Source: Flabesymbios commensalis
Taxonomy: Eukaryota > Annelida > Polychaeta > Terebellida > Flabelligeridae
Assembly: GCA_964017125.1 (NCBI GenBank)
Contig: OZ024909.1
Span: 51,703,914 to 51,767,913 of the forward strand
DNA length: 64,000 nt
Direction: 5' to 3'
Below the pieces are notes generated by a model. The model had not been told where the DNA came from, did no database searches, and saw only the letters and a program-made list of their open reading frames with translations. A program made the position numbers and the translations under genes. The first letter of the stretch is position 1, and every line of letters begins with the position of its first letter. Positions 48,711 through 59,440 of the stretch are shown here, piece after piece.

Positions 48711-51700
48711 ATAGTTTTTATGGCGGCTATTTTGAAAATAGGTATCCGAACTCCATTGGGCATATTAAATGGATTTTTAGCAAGATCAAATGACTTGAAA
48801 AAAAAGTTTGTTACATGATTGGTTAAATTTATAACATTATCGGGAAGTATTACATTATTGGTTGATTTTATTACATTATCGGGAAGTATTACATTATCGG
48901 GAGTTTATTACATTATTGGAGCAAAATGTTATAATTGATATATTTCAAGATATTCCTCTAGTTTGTATGGCGGCCATTTTGAAAACAGGTATCCGAATCC
49001 CACTGGGCATATTAAATGGGTTTTAGCAAGATAGAATGACTTAAAAAAAAAAGTTTATTACATTATTGGTTAAATTTATTACATTATCGGGAAGTATTAC
49101 ATTATTGGTTGATTTTTATTACATTATCGGGAAGTATTACATTATCGGGAGTTTATTACATTATTGGAGCAAAATATTATAATTGACATATTTCAAGGTA
49201 TTCCTCTAATTTTTATGGCGGCCATTTTGAAAATAGGTATCCGAATCCCGCTGGGCATATTAAGTGGATTTTAGCAAGATAGATTGACTTGAAAAAAAAG
49301 ATTATTACATTATTGGTTAAATTTATTACATTATCGGGAAGTATTACATTATTGGTTGATTTTATTACATTATCGGGAAGTATTACATTATCGGGAGTTT
49401 ATTACATTATTGGAGCAAAATGTTATAATCGATATATTTCAAGATATCCCTCTAGTTTGTAAGGCGGCCATTTCGAAAACAGGTATCCGAATCCCACTGG
49501 GCATATTAAATGGATTTTAGCAAGATAGAATGACTTAAAAAAAAATATATATTACATTATTGGATACATTTATTACATTATCGGGAAATATTACATTATT
49601 GGTTGATTTTTATTACCATGTCGGGAAGTATTACATTATCGGGAGTTTATTACATTATTGGAGCAAAATATTATAATTGACATATTTCAAGATATTCCTC
49701 TAATTTTTATGGCGGCCATTTTGAAAATAGTTATCCGAATCCCACTGGGAATATTAAGTGGATTTTAGCGAAATAGAATGAATTTAAAAAAAAAAGTTTA
49801 TTACATTATTGGTTAAATTTATTACATTATCGGGAAGTATTACATTATTGGTTGATTTTTATTACATTATCGGGAAGTATTACATTATCGGGAGTTTATT
49901 ACATTATTGGAGCAAAATATTATTATTGACATATTTCAAGGTATTCCTTCTAATTTTTATGGCGGCCATTTTAAAATAGTTATCCGAATCCCACTGGGCA
50001 TATTAAGTGGATTTTAGCAAGATAGATTGACTTGAAAAAAAAGATTATTACATTATTGGTTAAATTTATTACATTATCGGGAAGTATTACATTATTGGTT
50101 GATTTTATTACATTATCGGGAAGTATTACATTATCGGGAGTTTATTACATTATTGGAGCAAAATGTTATAATTGATATATTTCAAGATATTCCTTTAGTT
50201 TTTATGGCGGCCATTTTGAAAACAGGTATTTGAATCCCAATAGGCATATTAAAAGGATTTTACCAAGATAGAATGACTTAAAAAAAAAGAAGTTTTTTAC
50301 ATTATTGGTCAAATTTATTACATTATCGGGAAGTATTACATTATCGGGAGTTTATTACATTATTGGAGCAAAATATTATTATTGACATATTTCAAGGTAT
50401 TCCTTCTAATTTTTATGGCGGCCATTTTAAAATAGTTATCCGAATCCCACTGGGCATATTAAGTGGATTTTAGCAAGATAGATTCACTTAAAAAAAAATA
50501 TTATCACATTATTGGTTAAATTTATTACATTATCGGGAAGTATTACATTATTGGTTAATTTTATTACATTATCGGGAAGTATTACATTATCGGGAGTTTA
50601 TTACATTATTGGAGCAAAATGTTATAATTGATATATTTCAAGATATTCCTTTAGTTTTTATGGCGGCCATTTTGAAAACAGGTATTTGAATCCCAATAGG
50701 CATATTAAAAGGATTTTACCAAGATAGAATGACTTAAAAAAAATAAGTTTTTTACATTATTGGTTAAATTTATTACATTATCGGGAAGTATTACATTATC
50801 GGGAGTTTATTACAATATTGAAGCAAAATATTATAATTGTCATATCTCAAGGTATTCCTCTAATTTTTATGGCGGCCATTTTGAAAATAGGTATCCGAAT
50901 CCAACTGGGCATATTAAGTGGATTTTAGCAAGATAGAAAATGACTTAAACAAAAAAGTTTATTACATTATCGGTTAAATTTATTACATTATCGGGAAGTG
51001 TTACATTATTGATTGATTTTATTACATTATCGGGAAGTATTACATTATCGGGAGTTTATTACATTATTGGAGCAAAATGTTATAATTGATATATTTCAAG
51101 ATATTCCTCTAGTTTTTATGGCGGCCATTGTGAAAACAGGTATCCGAATCCCACTGGGCATATTAAATGGATTTTAGCAAGATGGAATGACTTAAAAAAA
51201 AAAGTTTATTACATTATCGGTTAAATTTATTACATTATCGGGAAGTATTACATTATTGGTTGATTTTTATTACATTATCGGGAAGTATTACATTATCGGG
51301 AGTTTATTACATTATTGGAGCAAAATATTATAATTGACATATTTCAAGGTATTCCTCTAATTTTTATGGCGGCCATTTTGAAAATAGGTAGGCGAATCCA
51401 ACTGGGCATATTAAGTGGATTTTAGCAAGATAGAAAATGACTTTAAAAAAAAAAGATTATTACATTATTGGTTAAATTTATTACATTATCGGGAAGTATT
51501 ACATTATTGGTTGATTTTATTACATTATCGGGAAGTATTACATTATCGGGAGTTTATTACATTATTGGAGCAAAATGTTATAATTGATATATTTCAAGAT
51601 ATTCCTCTAGTTTTTATGGCGGCCATTTTGAAAACAGGTATTTGAATCCCAATGGGCATATTAAAAGGATTTTAGCAAGATGGAATGACTTTTAAAAAAA

Positions 51701-51950
51701 AAGTTTATTACATTATTGGTTAAATTTATTACATTATCGGGAAGTATTACATTATTGGTTGATTTTTATTACATTATCGGGAAGTATTACATTATCGGGC
51801 GTTTATTACATTATTGGAGCAAAATATTATAATTGACATATTTCAAGGTATTCCTCTAATTTTTATGGAGGCCATTTTGAAAAGAGGTGTCCGAATCCCA
51901 CTGGCTACGTGAAATGGATTTGAACAAAATAGAATGACTCAAGTGGTTGA

Positions 51951-52439
51951 TTATTACAGGCTCTGGACTTTTTCAGCCTGGTAGGAAGAATAGAATAGGA
52001 ATATCCTTTGTATTGACCTACACGTATCATGTATCATTTTTCATATGTGCCCTGTAGAGATTTTGTTATATGAAAAACAAACGTTCAATTATATAATATA
52101 TAATACAAGTGAGCTTTATAGTACAGATAAAAACGCCCCAAGGTTAAAACACATAACATAGAAATGTTGCCCGCGCCAAGACCAGAGATAAAAAAACTAC
52201 ATATATATTATATATTAATATTAATATGAATAGTAGGTAAAATACACTCTGGAGAGCGTAGCAACGTACAAAATTACTTTTTAAAACATGATTTTTTTTC
52301 CTTTAAAGAATGTGTTTACTATGAGAACAAGTAAAATATAATATATATTTACATACATACACACATACATATACATAACATAACGTACTTGTTAGCCTGT
52401 TTTAAATATACATACATTGTTTACATACATCGCTAATAA
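51951..52439. other. Non-coding stretch between array and LINE A 5' half
   Basis: No LINE coding or array units here; AT-rich with ATAC/CATA simple sequence near 52340-52385. It could be the outer edge of the inserted structure. Confidence 0.45.
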
Positions 52440-53280
52440 TAACCAGGTCTAGCAAGTTTTGGGGAGAGCCGTCATATGCGAGCCGAGTGGGTCGATTTAT
52501 AATTTGTGTGAGGCCCTTGTCCTTAACAAGGTCACGTAACAGGCAGCGCAGCTCACTAGAATCATGATTGTCTCCCATAACTTGCATCGATCGTTAAAAT
52601 CACCTGTTCCTACAATACTGTCTGCGCCGCTGTCTTGCGCTAAGTCTATTGAAGATGTTAGAGATGATAAGAATATATCTCTATCGGCAGCTAATTGTCC
52701 AGGAGGACGATAATAAACAGCGAATAAAAGTTTATAGTTATTTAACAAACATTCAATCCAAATACATTCTGAATTAGCATCTTCTAGATCGTTTCTCCGG
52801 CGTACAGGTAAATGGTCGGCGCAGTATATAGCAGTACCGCCGCCGCGCTTGTTTCTGTCCCGTCTAAATGGTTTCTGGTAAACAGTGATAGGAACAAAAG
52901 CGTCGGGAATGTTACTATCCAGCGAGGTTTCAGTTTCGGCGAGCACGTCTATGTGCCAGTCATTTGCCATAATTTGTAATTCAGATAGTTTTAAGTCAGA
53001 TTTGCTAGCATATAAGCTCTGCATGTTACTCAGTGAAAAGACCCGATTTTTATTATTGCCAGGACCCGGATTAACCTCTATATGTCGCCGCACATAATTA
53101 ATAACAGTAAAAGAACAAAGAAAATATGGAAAGAGCGATAAAAGTTAGATGAGTACATGTATTTAACGACCATCTGAAAATAAGTGTTAGCACAAAAAGT
53201 AAAGTTAAAAATATTGTATTTCCACTGGGAAGACAATTTTCCCATGCGGCAGATGCACCGTGCCTGGAAGGTCCCCACTG
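52440..53280 (-). mobile_element. LINE A (CR1-like), N-terminus and endonuclease half
   Basis: Minus strand. A hydrophobic LLLLLIMCGDI segment (about 53080-53110) runs directly into EVNPGP, the 2A-like DxExNPGP signature known from the N-terminus of some CR1-type LINE proteins. Here a two-base insertion in the GACATATAGAGG stretch breaks the frame. Next come LSNMQSLYASKSDLKLSEL, ETETSLDSNIPD, RGGGTAIYCADHLPVRRR, LLFAVYYRPPG and GTGDFND (catalytic GDFN) of an APE-type endonuclease. After a second frame change comes GLTQIINRPTR...LLDLVIISD (about 52443-52530). The continuation is found at 40645 and below. About 80-100 codons between the two halves are not seen. Confidence 0.8.
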
Positions 53281-54057
53281 CTGCTCTGTATTGACCTATG
53301 TCACACCCGAAGAGTAAGCAATGAAAATAGTAAACTGGAGACTACTGGTTGCAATTCTTGTATCAGATCGTAACTGGTATCTAAGACAGCAAAATAGTAA
53401 CCTGATTGCTGAAGAAAAGGGCTTATGATAGAAACAGCACCGACTTTGAAACATACATTTTTTTTGTCCCTGGAAAAAAAATAAAACATTTTTTTTGTGA
53501 CGGTTCATATTTAATTAAATATGTTGACAAATGTCATGCACTGACCTTGATGAAGGTCAGTCTCTGACATACATACAGTACCTGCGGCTGTATTCAAGGG
53601 TCTACTTAATAAATATTTATTTTGACTCACCTTTCATTCTAGAAGCAGCATAATCTGTACGCATCATTTGGCGATCTGTTGTCTTCAAACAAGGACGCAA
53701 ACAACTATGACTTGAATACTATGTGGTAGAGCGGGTTCGGGTATTTCCGAACGGGGGGGGGGAGTATTTCCGAACATTGCCAATATATTTCATCCCGTTG
53801 CTGGCTAGACATGAATAAATTGTGTCAGGCAGAGCTGCCCATTATGGACCAATTTCATATCCATTAATTTTGCTATTTTAAAAAGTCACTTTCAAAATGT
53901 CGTAAAGTAGACAAGTCTTTAAAAATTAAGGTAATTACACGGAAGGTAATGGTCTATTTATGCTATGTATTATCAATCCCGGAATTATTATTGCTATGGG
54001 AAAATGTACCTTGCAATGCACCTCCTAGATATAAAAACATCAAAAAACAATTTTTGG
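53281..54057. other. Non-coding stretch
   Basis: No gene; two overlapping minus open frames at 53296-53508 are AT-rich and unlikely to be real. Some of this could be LINE A 5' UTR. Confidence 0.4.
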
Positions 54058-54262
54058 TCATGATACTCTGGTTCCCAGAGTGTTACTCAGCTCCGGGGTG
54101 TTACTCAGCTCCGCAAGGTCAGGTTCATCTTGGTCTCTCAGCTCAGCATGCAGGTTTGCTGCTTTCTTCAGGGCTTCTTCCATGGTGGCTGAACTGGAAC
54201 ACAGCAGGTTGGGGTAACCTGAGCATTCGATGAATGCCAGCTTAACTTGGAAGTAGCCCTGA
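54058..54262 (-). other. GC-rich, coding-like island (unrecognised)
   Basis: On the minus strand a frame stays open from beyond 54300 to a TGA at 54058-54060, with notably higher GC and natural-looking codon use (YFQVKLAFIECSGYPNLL, then MEEALKKAANLHAELRDQDE). A CTTCAG that could serve as a splice acceptor lies at about 54257-54262. ELSNT is repeated twice at the end. I do not recognise the sequence. It may be the last exon of a host gene, a retrocopy, or part of a mobile element. Confidence 0.3.
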
Positions 54263-55019
54263 AGTCTTTGCTTGAGTTTACAGGTAGAATACCGTTTCTC
54301 TATTTGTATACTGATGAAGTTGTAACGTTCACTTGTACATTGTACCGCACCAATAGTTCTGGAGTGCGGCAGCTATTAACTGTAGTGTAGTGTAGTCGTC
54401 ATTGATAGCAAATCAAATAGAAAACACTCAATACCTGTACTATTTGTCCACAAAATTAAACTAATGGTATAATAATGATTAATGCTAACATTTCCACGGG
54501 AGTGGTAGCGACAACAGATGAAATTTAGTCCACATCACATGTTTTATTGCTTCACATTGTTTGGGCGTCTTTGGGAGTATGGGAAGGAAAACGGTTATAA
54601 CTTTGCTAAAAATTGATGGATTTTCATTTTTTTCTTATTATTAATCTAAAAATATCATGTTTTTTAATTTCAATAGAATGGAGTCTACGGGGGTCACCGA
54701 CAACAATGATTTTATCAAAAATTATCAAAAAATATATCATTAATCGCACAAAAAAATCAAAAAAACATGGAATTTAACCCTTATTTCACTTTGTGTCACA
54801 TAATTTGGCTTGCTCAGAGACTAAGATTGCTTGGGCTAGATGTGGGAACATATTAGAGACACTTCTAGGTGGTTTTTGAAAAAGGCGCTAAATCTGCCGG
54901 TGAAAATCGGGGGTCATTTGGGAAATCTGTCTGTAGAATACCCCTGCCACCAAATTAAAATGTGACAACCATCCATTTCCAACATTAAATACATATATCT
55001 TCAAGGAAAAAATGGTTTT
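54263..55019. other. Non-coding stretch
   Basis: No supported gene; the minus open frame at 54888-55076 is continuous with the tail of the LINE ORF1 relic. Confidence 0.4.
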
Positions 55020-55985
55020 GCTTTGTTCTACGGTGGGGAGGGGTACCCGACTAGTTTTGGGCTTTGGCCGGTACACTATTAGAGCGGCGGCGTGTCAGGT
55101 CATCTAGGGGCCCTAGGGTAGTGGTTAGCACCGCTGCCTTTCACGAGTCCGGGGTTCGGCTCCCGATCTCGGCGGTTTGAAAGAAACAAAATTGTTTCTT
55201 CCCCATCCACGTGTAAAAGTTGGTATTGTGGGGAGCCTCCGTGACCGAGAGGTAGCGTACTCGGCCTCAGACCGCCAGGGCTCGAATTTCGAATCCTGTG
55301 TCTGGAGGACAGTGTCATCTCAATCATCTCACCATCCTCAGGAGGTTCTCCTGGCCCAGTTTAGCCTATATGTGCACAAAGGTGGCCTAAAGCCCGATTC
55401 ATTTCATTTGTCAGGTCATCAGATGCATAAATATCAGTGTCTCTGAGCTCGCGGCGTCCTTTCATGAATCGCTGTTTGACCCTCCAGTTTACAAATCTAC
55501 AGATGATGGCTCGTGGTTTGTTTCCTCCGGGTCGTCTAACTCGATGTGAACGGCTCACTTCCTCTACATCTAGGTTCACGGACATCTTTTCTGCGATTCC
55601 CAGAAACAGCTTGTCTGTGTCCTCTTCTTTGTTTTCTGCAGTTGTGGACCATATTCTCACACTCTCGGCGACTGTACCGACTGTCGCTCCTCCATTGCTG
55701 CCACCTTCTGCTTCTACTAAGCTATCTCTTCCGCCTGTCGATCAAGCTTCTGATGGAGAGAGGCTGTAATAATTACACTCAAATGTCTGGCGATGCGTTC
55801 ATCTTCCAGTTCTGCCAGGAGGGAATCCGCAAACTCAGTTGACATCCTGACAGTCAACTTGCAGGGAGGAGGGAGGTTGGTTGGACTGGTGTCACGTGAA
55901 GGTGTTGACTCACGTTTTCTTCTCCGGCTCTCTCCGGTCGTGGGTGTGGTGAGTTGATCGTCTGACTGGAGCATTAGCACAGGCT
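55020..55985 (-). mobile_element. LINE ORF1 relic, split by a SINE
   Basis: The minus strand starts with MLMLQSDDQLTTPTTGES near 55980 and a basic, Ser/Pro-rich stretch. It then reads, after a frame change near 55720, EEVSRSHRVRRPGGNKPRAI, FVNWRVKQRFMKGRRELR and IYASDDLT. This is the RRM/C-terminal-domain pattern of L1-type LINE ORF1 RNA-binding proteins (SHR-GR--NRPR-II--F). The frame then meets the SINE, and on its far side at 55095 continues with a basic RRRSN segment. It lies upstream of LINE A on the same strand, so it could be the ORF1 of that element, but 1.7 kb of unrelated DNA lies between. Confidence 0.65.
55105..55408 (+). repeat. SINE with two tRNA-like heads, full copy
   Basis: The first head (GGGGCCCTAGGGTAGTGGTT, A-box TAGTGGTTAGCACC, B-box-like GGGTTCGGCTCCCG) is followed by a short AAACAAAATTGTTTCTTCCC linker. 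Then comes a second tRNA-like head (GGGGAGCCTCCGTGACCGAG with AGGTAGCG and GGGCTCGAATTTCGAATCC). The body ends in ATTCATTTCATT. TGTCAGGTCATC flanks it on both sides (55093-55104, 55409-55420), a perfect 12-bp target duplication. It is inserted in LINE ORF1. Confidence 0.9.
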
Positions 55986-56379
55986 GAGGCCTATACGTGT
56001 ATAGTTAATCCGGTCACGTACAACCAATGTCTGTACAGGCCTATATAATGCACCTATTGTCCAGATATTCCATGAAAATATATGGTCAAAGTGTGCACCA
56101 AGATGAAGTATAAGTCGTTTTTTGGTTCAATCAGTCTCTTCCAGGCATATTCATAACATCACCTGCGGTTATTTGTCGTTCAAATACCGGGCGTTACTCA
56201 GTTATTGGCAAAAATCACGAGATGGAAAAATCAGCTGTGTGCGTTTGTGGCAGCCATTACGATACTAGACAACGCATTTTTATTACCAAGACCTAAAGGG
56301 TCACATATTTGAATTTTGCATAAAAAGACATATTCATTGTTAAAATATTAATACACATATATAAATATACAGGCCTATA
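55986..56379. other. Non-coding stretch
   Basis: No gene or repeat identified. Confidence 0.4.
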
Positions 56380-56575
56380 TCTGTATCAGTCCCTCTGATG
56401 AACCCGATCAATCCTTTTTTTTGTAACATTCTTAAATATTTCACCATGGTACAGAAAGGGTTAGCTCACCACTTTCGTCAAACTGTCGCACAATGGCATC
56501 TGCAATATTCATATTTCTTATATTCATACCTTTAATTTGGTATAGGATACATCTCGTCAAAATTTGAGTTTGTCT
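56380..56575 (+). repeat. Dispersed repeat, copy 1 of a direct pair
   Basis: TTTCACCATGGTACAGAAAG, GGTTAGCTCACCA, CAATATTCATATT and ATTCATACCTTTAATTTGGT match 57105-57300 in the same orientation with scattered differences. Family unknown. Confidence 0.7.
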
Positions 56576-57034
56576 GCTTGTCTGTCTGTATATCCACTGA
56601 ACTAATAATAATATTATTGTTGATTATGTTTGCAATATAACAGTATGTTCACTAGCATTGAAAGGGTTATCATGTATACCAAATATGCATTCAAGTAAAC
56701 ATTACTTTATTTAATCTATTTTGCCAAAGATATCACACAATCGAAAATAGATACTAGGATTAAAATTGTCCTAGCCACTAATTATTTTATTATTTTATTT
56801 TGACTTCTAGGACTTAAACAATCAACAATTTTAGTTTCTCTAGTTTTTTTTAAATAATAGCATAAAAATAAGCAGATATTGCTGTTTCGTGTTCTGCTGG
56901 GTAGCCTGCATAATTTTACATTATTTTTAACAATATACTATTCAATGCTATGTTTTCTTGATAGTGTCTCATAAGTCAGAATTGACTGGCCGCAATAAAT
57001 ATAACACTGTAATGTTCCTAATATAAATGAATTG

Positions 57035-57083
57035 TGGGTGACACTTAAATAAATTTTACTTGACTTGACTTGACTTGACTTGC
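57035..57083 (+). repeat. Retroelement-type 3' tail (CTTGA)n
   Basis: AAATAAATTTTACTTGACTT is followed by four more CTTGA units. A pentanucleotide tail after an AT-rich segment is how many invertebrate LINEs and SINEs end, but no coding part is attached. Confidence 0.5.
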
Positions 57084-57104
57084 TAAAACATTATTACACA
57101 TACA

Positions 57105-57300
57105 TCTGTATATTAGTCCCTGAAGAACGACCCATGATATTTTTGTAACATTTTTTAATGTTTCACCATGGTACGGAAAGGGTTAGCTCATCAATTTTGT
57201 CCAACTTTACCGCATTGGCATCCCCAATATTCATATTCCTGAGATTCATACCTTTAATTTGGTATAGGATGCATCTTGTTACTATCTGAGTTTGGGTTAC
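57105..57300 (+). repeat. Dispersed repeat, copy 2 of a direct pair
   Basis: Counterpart of 56380-56575; ends with GTTACTATCTGAGTTTGGGT just before the DIRS-like fossil. A minus-strand third copy is at 37240-37330. Confidence 0.7.
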
Positions 57301-57317
57301 TCAAAAAATACTGCACT

Positions 57318-59440
57318 TTTGGATTGATTGCTGCAGCACTAATATCAGTGAGGGACGACCACAGAGGCTTCTACTCCAATTTGTTCCTGGCCAAGAAACA
57401 GGACGGGGGTTCAGATCTGTCATCAACTTAAGGGGCCTGACCTCATATACAAAGAAACGAACTTTCATGATGGCAACGTTGAAAGACGTTTCTCAGAGCA
57501 TCAGGGGAAGAGACTGGCTGGCTACAATCGGCCTCAAGGACGCTTAGCTTCACGTGCCTATTGCGAGGGTCACAGAAGGTTCAACTGGTTCTGGTAGCAA
57601 GGCAGACGTTTGAGTTCCGTCGGCTCCCATTCAGTTCTGCTCCACGGACCTTCACGACGATCAGCCTGCCAGTTGTGGCTATGCGCAGGGCGAAGGGCGA
57701 AGACCAGGCTGGATTCCGGCGAAACTTGAAGAAATGCTATCTCAACCCAGACAGAAGTTCGAGTACTTGTGCCTGCAGTGGGACTCGAAGGAATTGCGAG
57801 TGATGCTTCCGGCGGACAAGATCACAAGATTTTTGTCAATTAGGATCTCTATCGAATCCCCCTCTGAGGGCAAACATTTCTAGGCAGCTGTGAACTTGGG
57901 TCGAATACATCTTCGTTCCCTTCAGATACAGATAAAAAAGAGGATAGGATCATCTGTTTTTGTACTGAACAGAAAGGACAGAAAGTCGGTAAAATGGTGG
58001 ACGGACCCTCCGAGGGGGGGGGGTGGACCTAGAGAAATAGAATCCATATTTAACCACATATTTAACGACTTATGACGCTTCAAATTGGGGATGGGTCGCT
58101 TCTTTGGGACACAGATCGGCCAGTGGCAGGTGGTCACAGGTAGAATCGTAGCTGCACATCAACTACCTCGAGCTATTAGCCGTTCCGAAAGCGGTTCACG
58201 AGGATTCTGAGGAACAGGACAATAGCCATATATTTGGACAACGTGACAGCCACATCTTACCTCAACAAGGAGGGGGGGACTCGATCAGTTCCTCTGAACA
58301 GGCTGACGTTGGACATTCTGATATTTTGTCAGGATCATGGCATTTTTCTGATACCAATTTATCTCCCGGGAGTGGCCAATCTGAGTGTGGACGTTCTTTT
58401 CAGGGGTCAGGAGTCAAAGGAGTGGTTCCTGAATCCTCAGGTGGTCAACAGGATACACAGGTTGATCTCTGCACATCACGTGAGTCCGCTCACCTTCCAG
58501 TATAATTCTCCATATACAGGAAGGACAGGAGAGCAGAGGGATCAATGCTCCGGTTCAGAGGTGGAAGTTCAAGAAGAAGTATGCGTTTTCACCTCCTCAA
58601 CTGATTCTGTATAAATATGCATGGCAATCAAGGTCGGGGTGGTGTGACAGATATGATGTATCTAAAACACGACCCTTTGTAAGGAGTTTTACTAAATACC
58701 TAAATACTTTAATTTGCACACTCACGTCCATCAGATCCTGGAGTACCTTGTTTAGGGAAAGGAACTTGTCTCTGGCAGCCTTGAAGGTTCATAAATCTGC
58801 CATTGCTGCGATTGTGGACCCTTTGAGGACCCTGAAGACATCGCAAGGCTCCGACACAGTAACCTCCATTTTTAAATGTAGCAATTCTAATACGATCAAA
58901 AGTTTACGCCTGCTGAAAATGGCCTAGTGTTCGTAGACACTTGAAATATTTGTCTCAATTTCATGGCATCCGAATTTTTTGGTAGGCAGCTCGAGTGTCG
59001 TTTTTACACAGCTGGCTGTGGAAACAAAATGGCGGTCAGTGTGATAAGGCCTACGGCGAAGTAAATGTATCAGGCGGCCCAGTCATACCGGATACCCTTT
59101 GATTCGGAGTCTGTTGAGCCAACATCATATGGTCAGAAATTTTTTGGAGGCATTTTTCTTATCAAGACCACCTCGTAGGATTGTGAAATTTATTTGGAGC
59201 GTTGCAGCAGTTTTAGATATGCTCAGAGAATGGGGTCGTGTTCGAGATTTAGGCAGATCCCAAGTTCTCTTTGAGGGCTATGTTACTAGCCTGGCAGGCG
59301 ATCGTTCTCTATGCATATTGATGATTCTTGTGGCTTCATTCTTACTTTCGGAATAAAGCAGGATCAACCTGGACATATTTCACCTTCTGTGGTGATATCC
59401 AGACAATTTCGCCTGAATTACGTCCAATTATTAACATGGG
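57318..59440 (+). mobile_element. DIRS-like retrotransposon fossil
   Basis: Parts seen in order on the plus strand: an RT region of the DIRS type (about 57350-57800), an RNase H-like region (about 58130-58480), and segments resembling a tyrosine recombinase (about 58600-58870 and again about 59100-59350). The order RT, RNase H, tyrosine recombinase is what marks DIRS elements. It is clearly broken, with many breaks, and has no recognisable intact termini. Probably an old insertion. Confidence 0.7.

Larger units (their letters stand above)
40646..51950. mobile_element. 11.3-kb structure with two inverted arrays, inserted in LINE A
   Basis: The left array (40646-42598) has about 8 units of ~245 bp on the minus strand. 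The right array (45313-51950, less the LINE at 45391-48710) has about 14 units on the plus strand. Each unit carries several TTACATTATCGGG and TTACATTATTGG motifs, a TTTCAAGATATTCCTCTA segment, a TATGGCGGCCATTTTG block and a GGTATCCGAATCCCACTGGG segment. Units alternate between two subtypes (AAAATAGG... and AAAACAGG...), giving a ~490-bp higher-order period. A 2.7-kb non-coding spacer lies between the arrays. It sits exactly where LINE A is interrupted, so I infer it inserted as one unit. No transposase ORF of its own was found. Confidence 0.65.

Noticed and set aside
40646-51950. CRISPR-like array
   Set aside because: The repeats are about 245 bp, with no unique spacers and clear eukaryotic context; it is a tandem/inverted array.
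55105-55290. Two functional tRNA genes
   Set aside because: A/B-box-like sequences belong to a SINE with target duplications and a pentanucleotide tail; cloverleaf pairing is not evident.
55437-55842. Plus-strand frames of ~100 codons
   Set aside because: Antisense to the LINE ORF1 relic on the minus strand.
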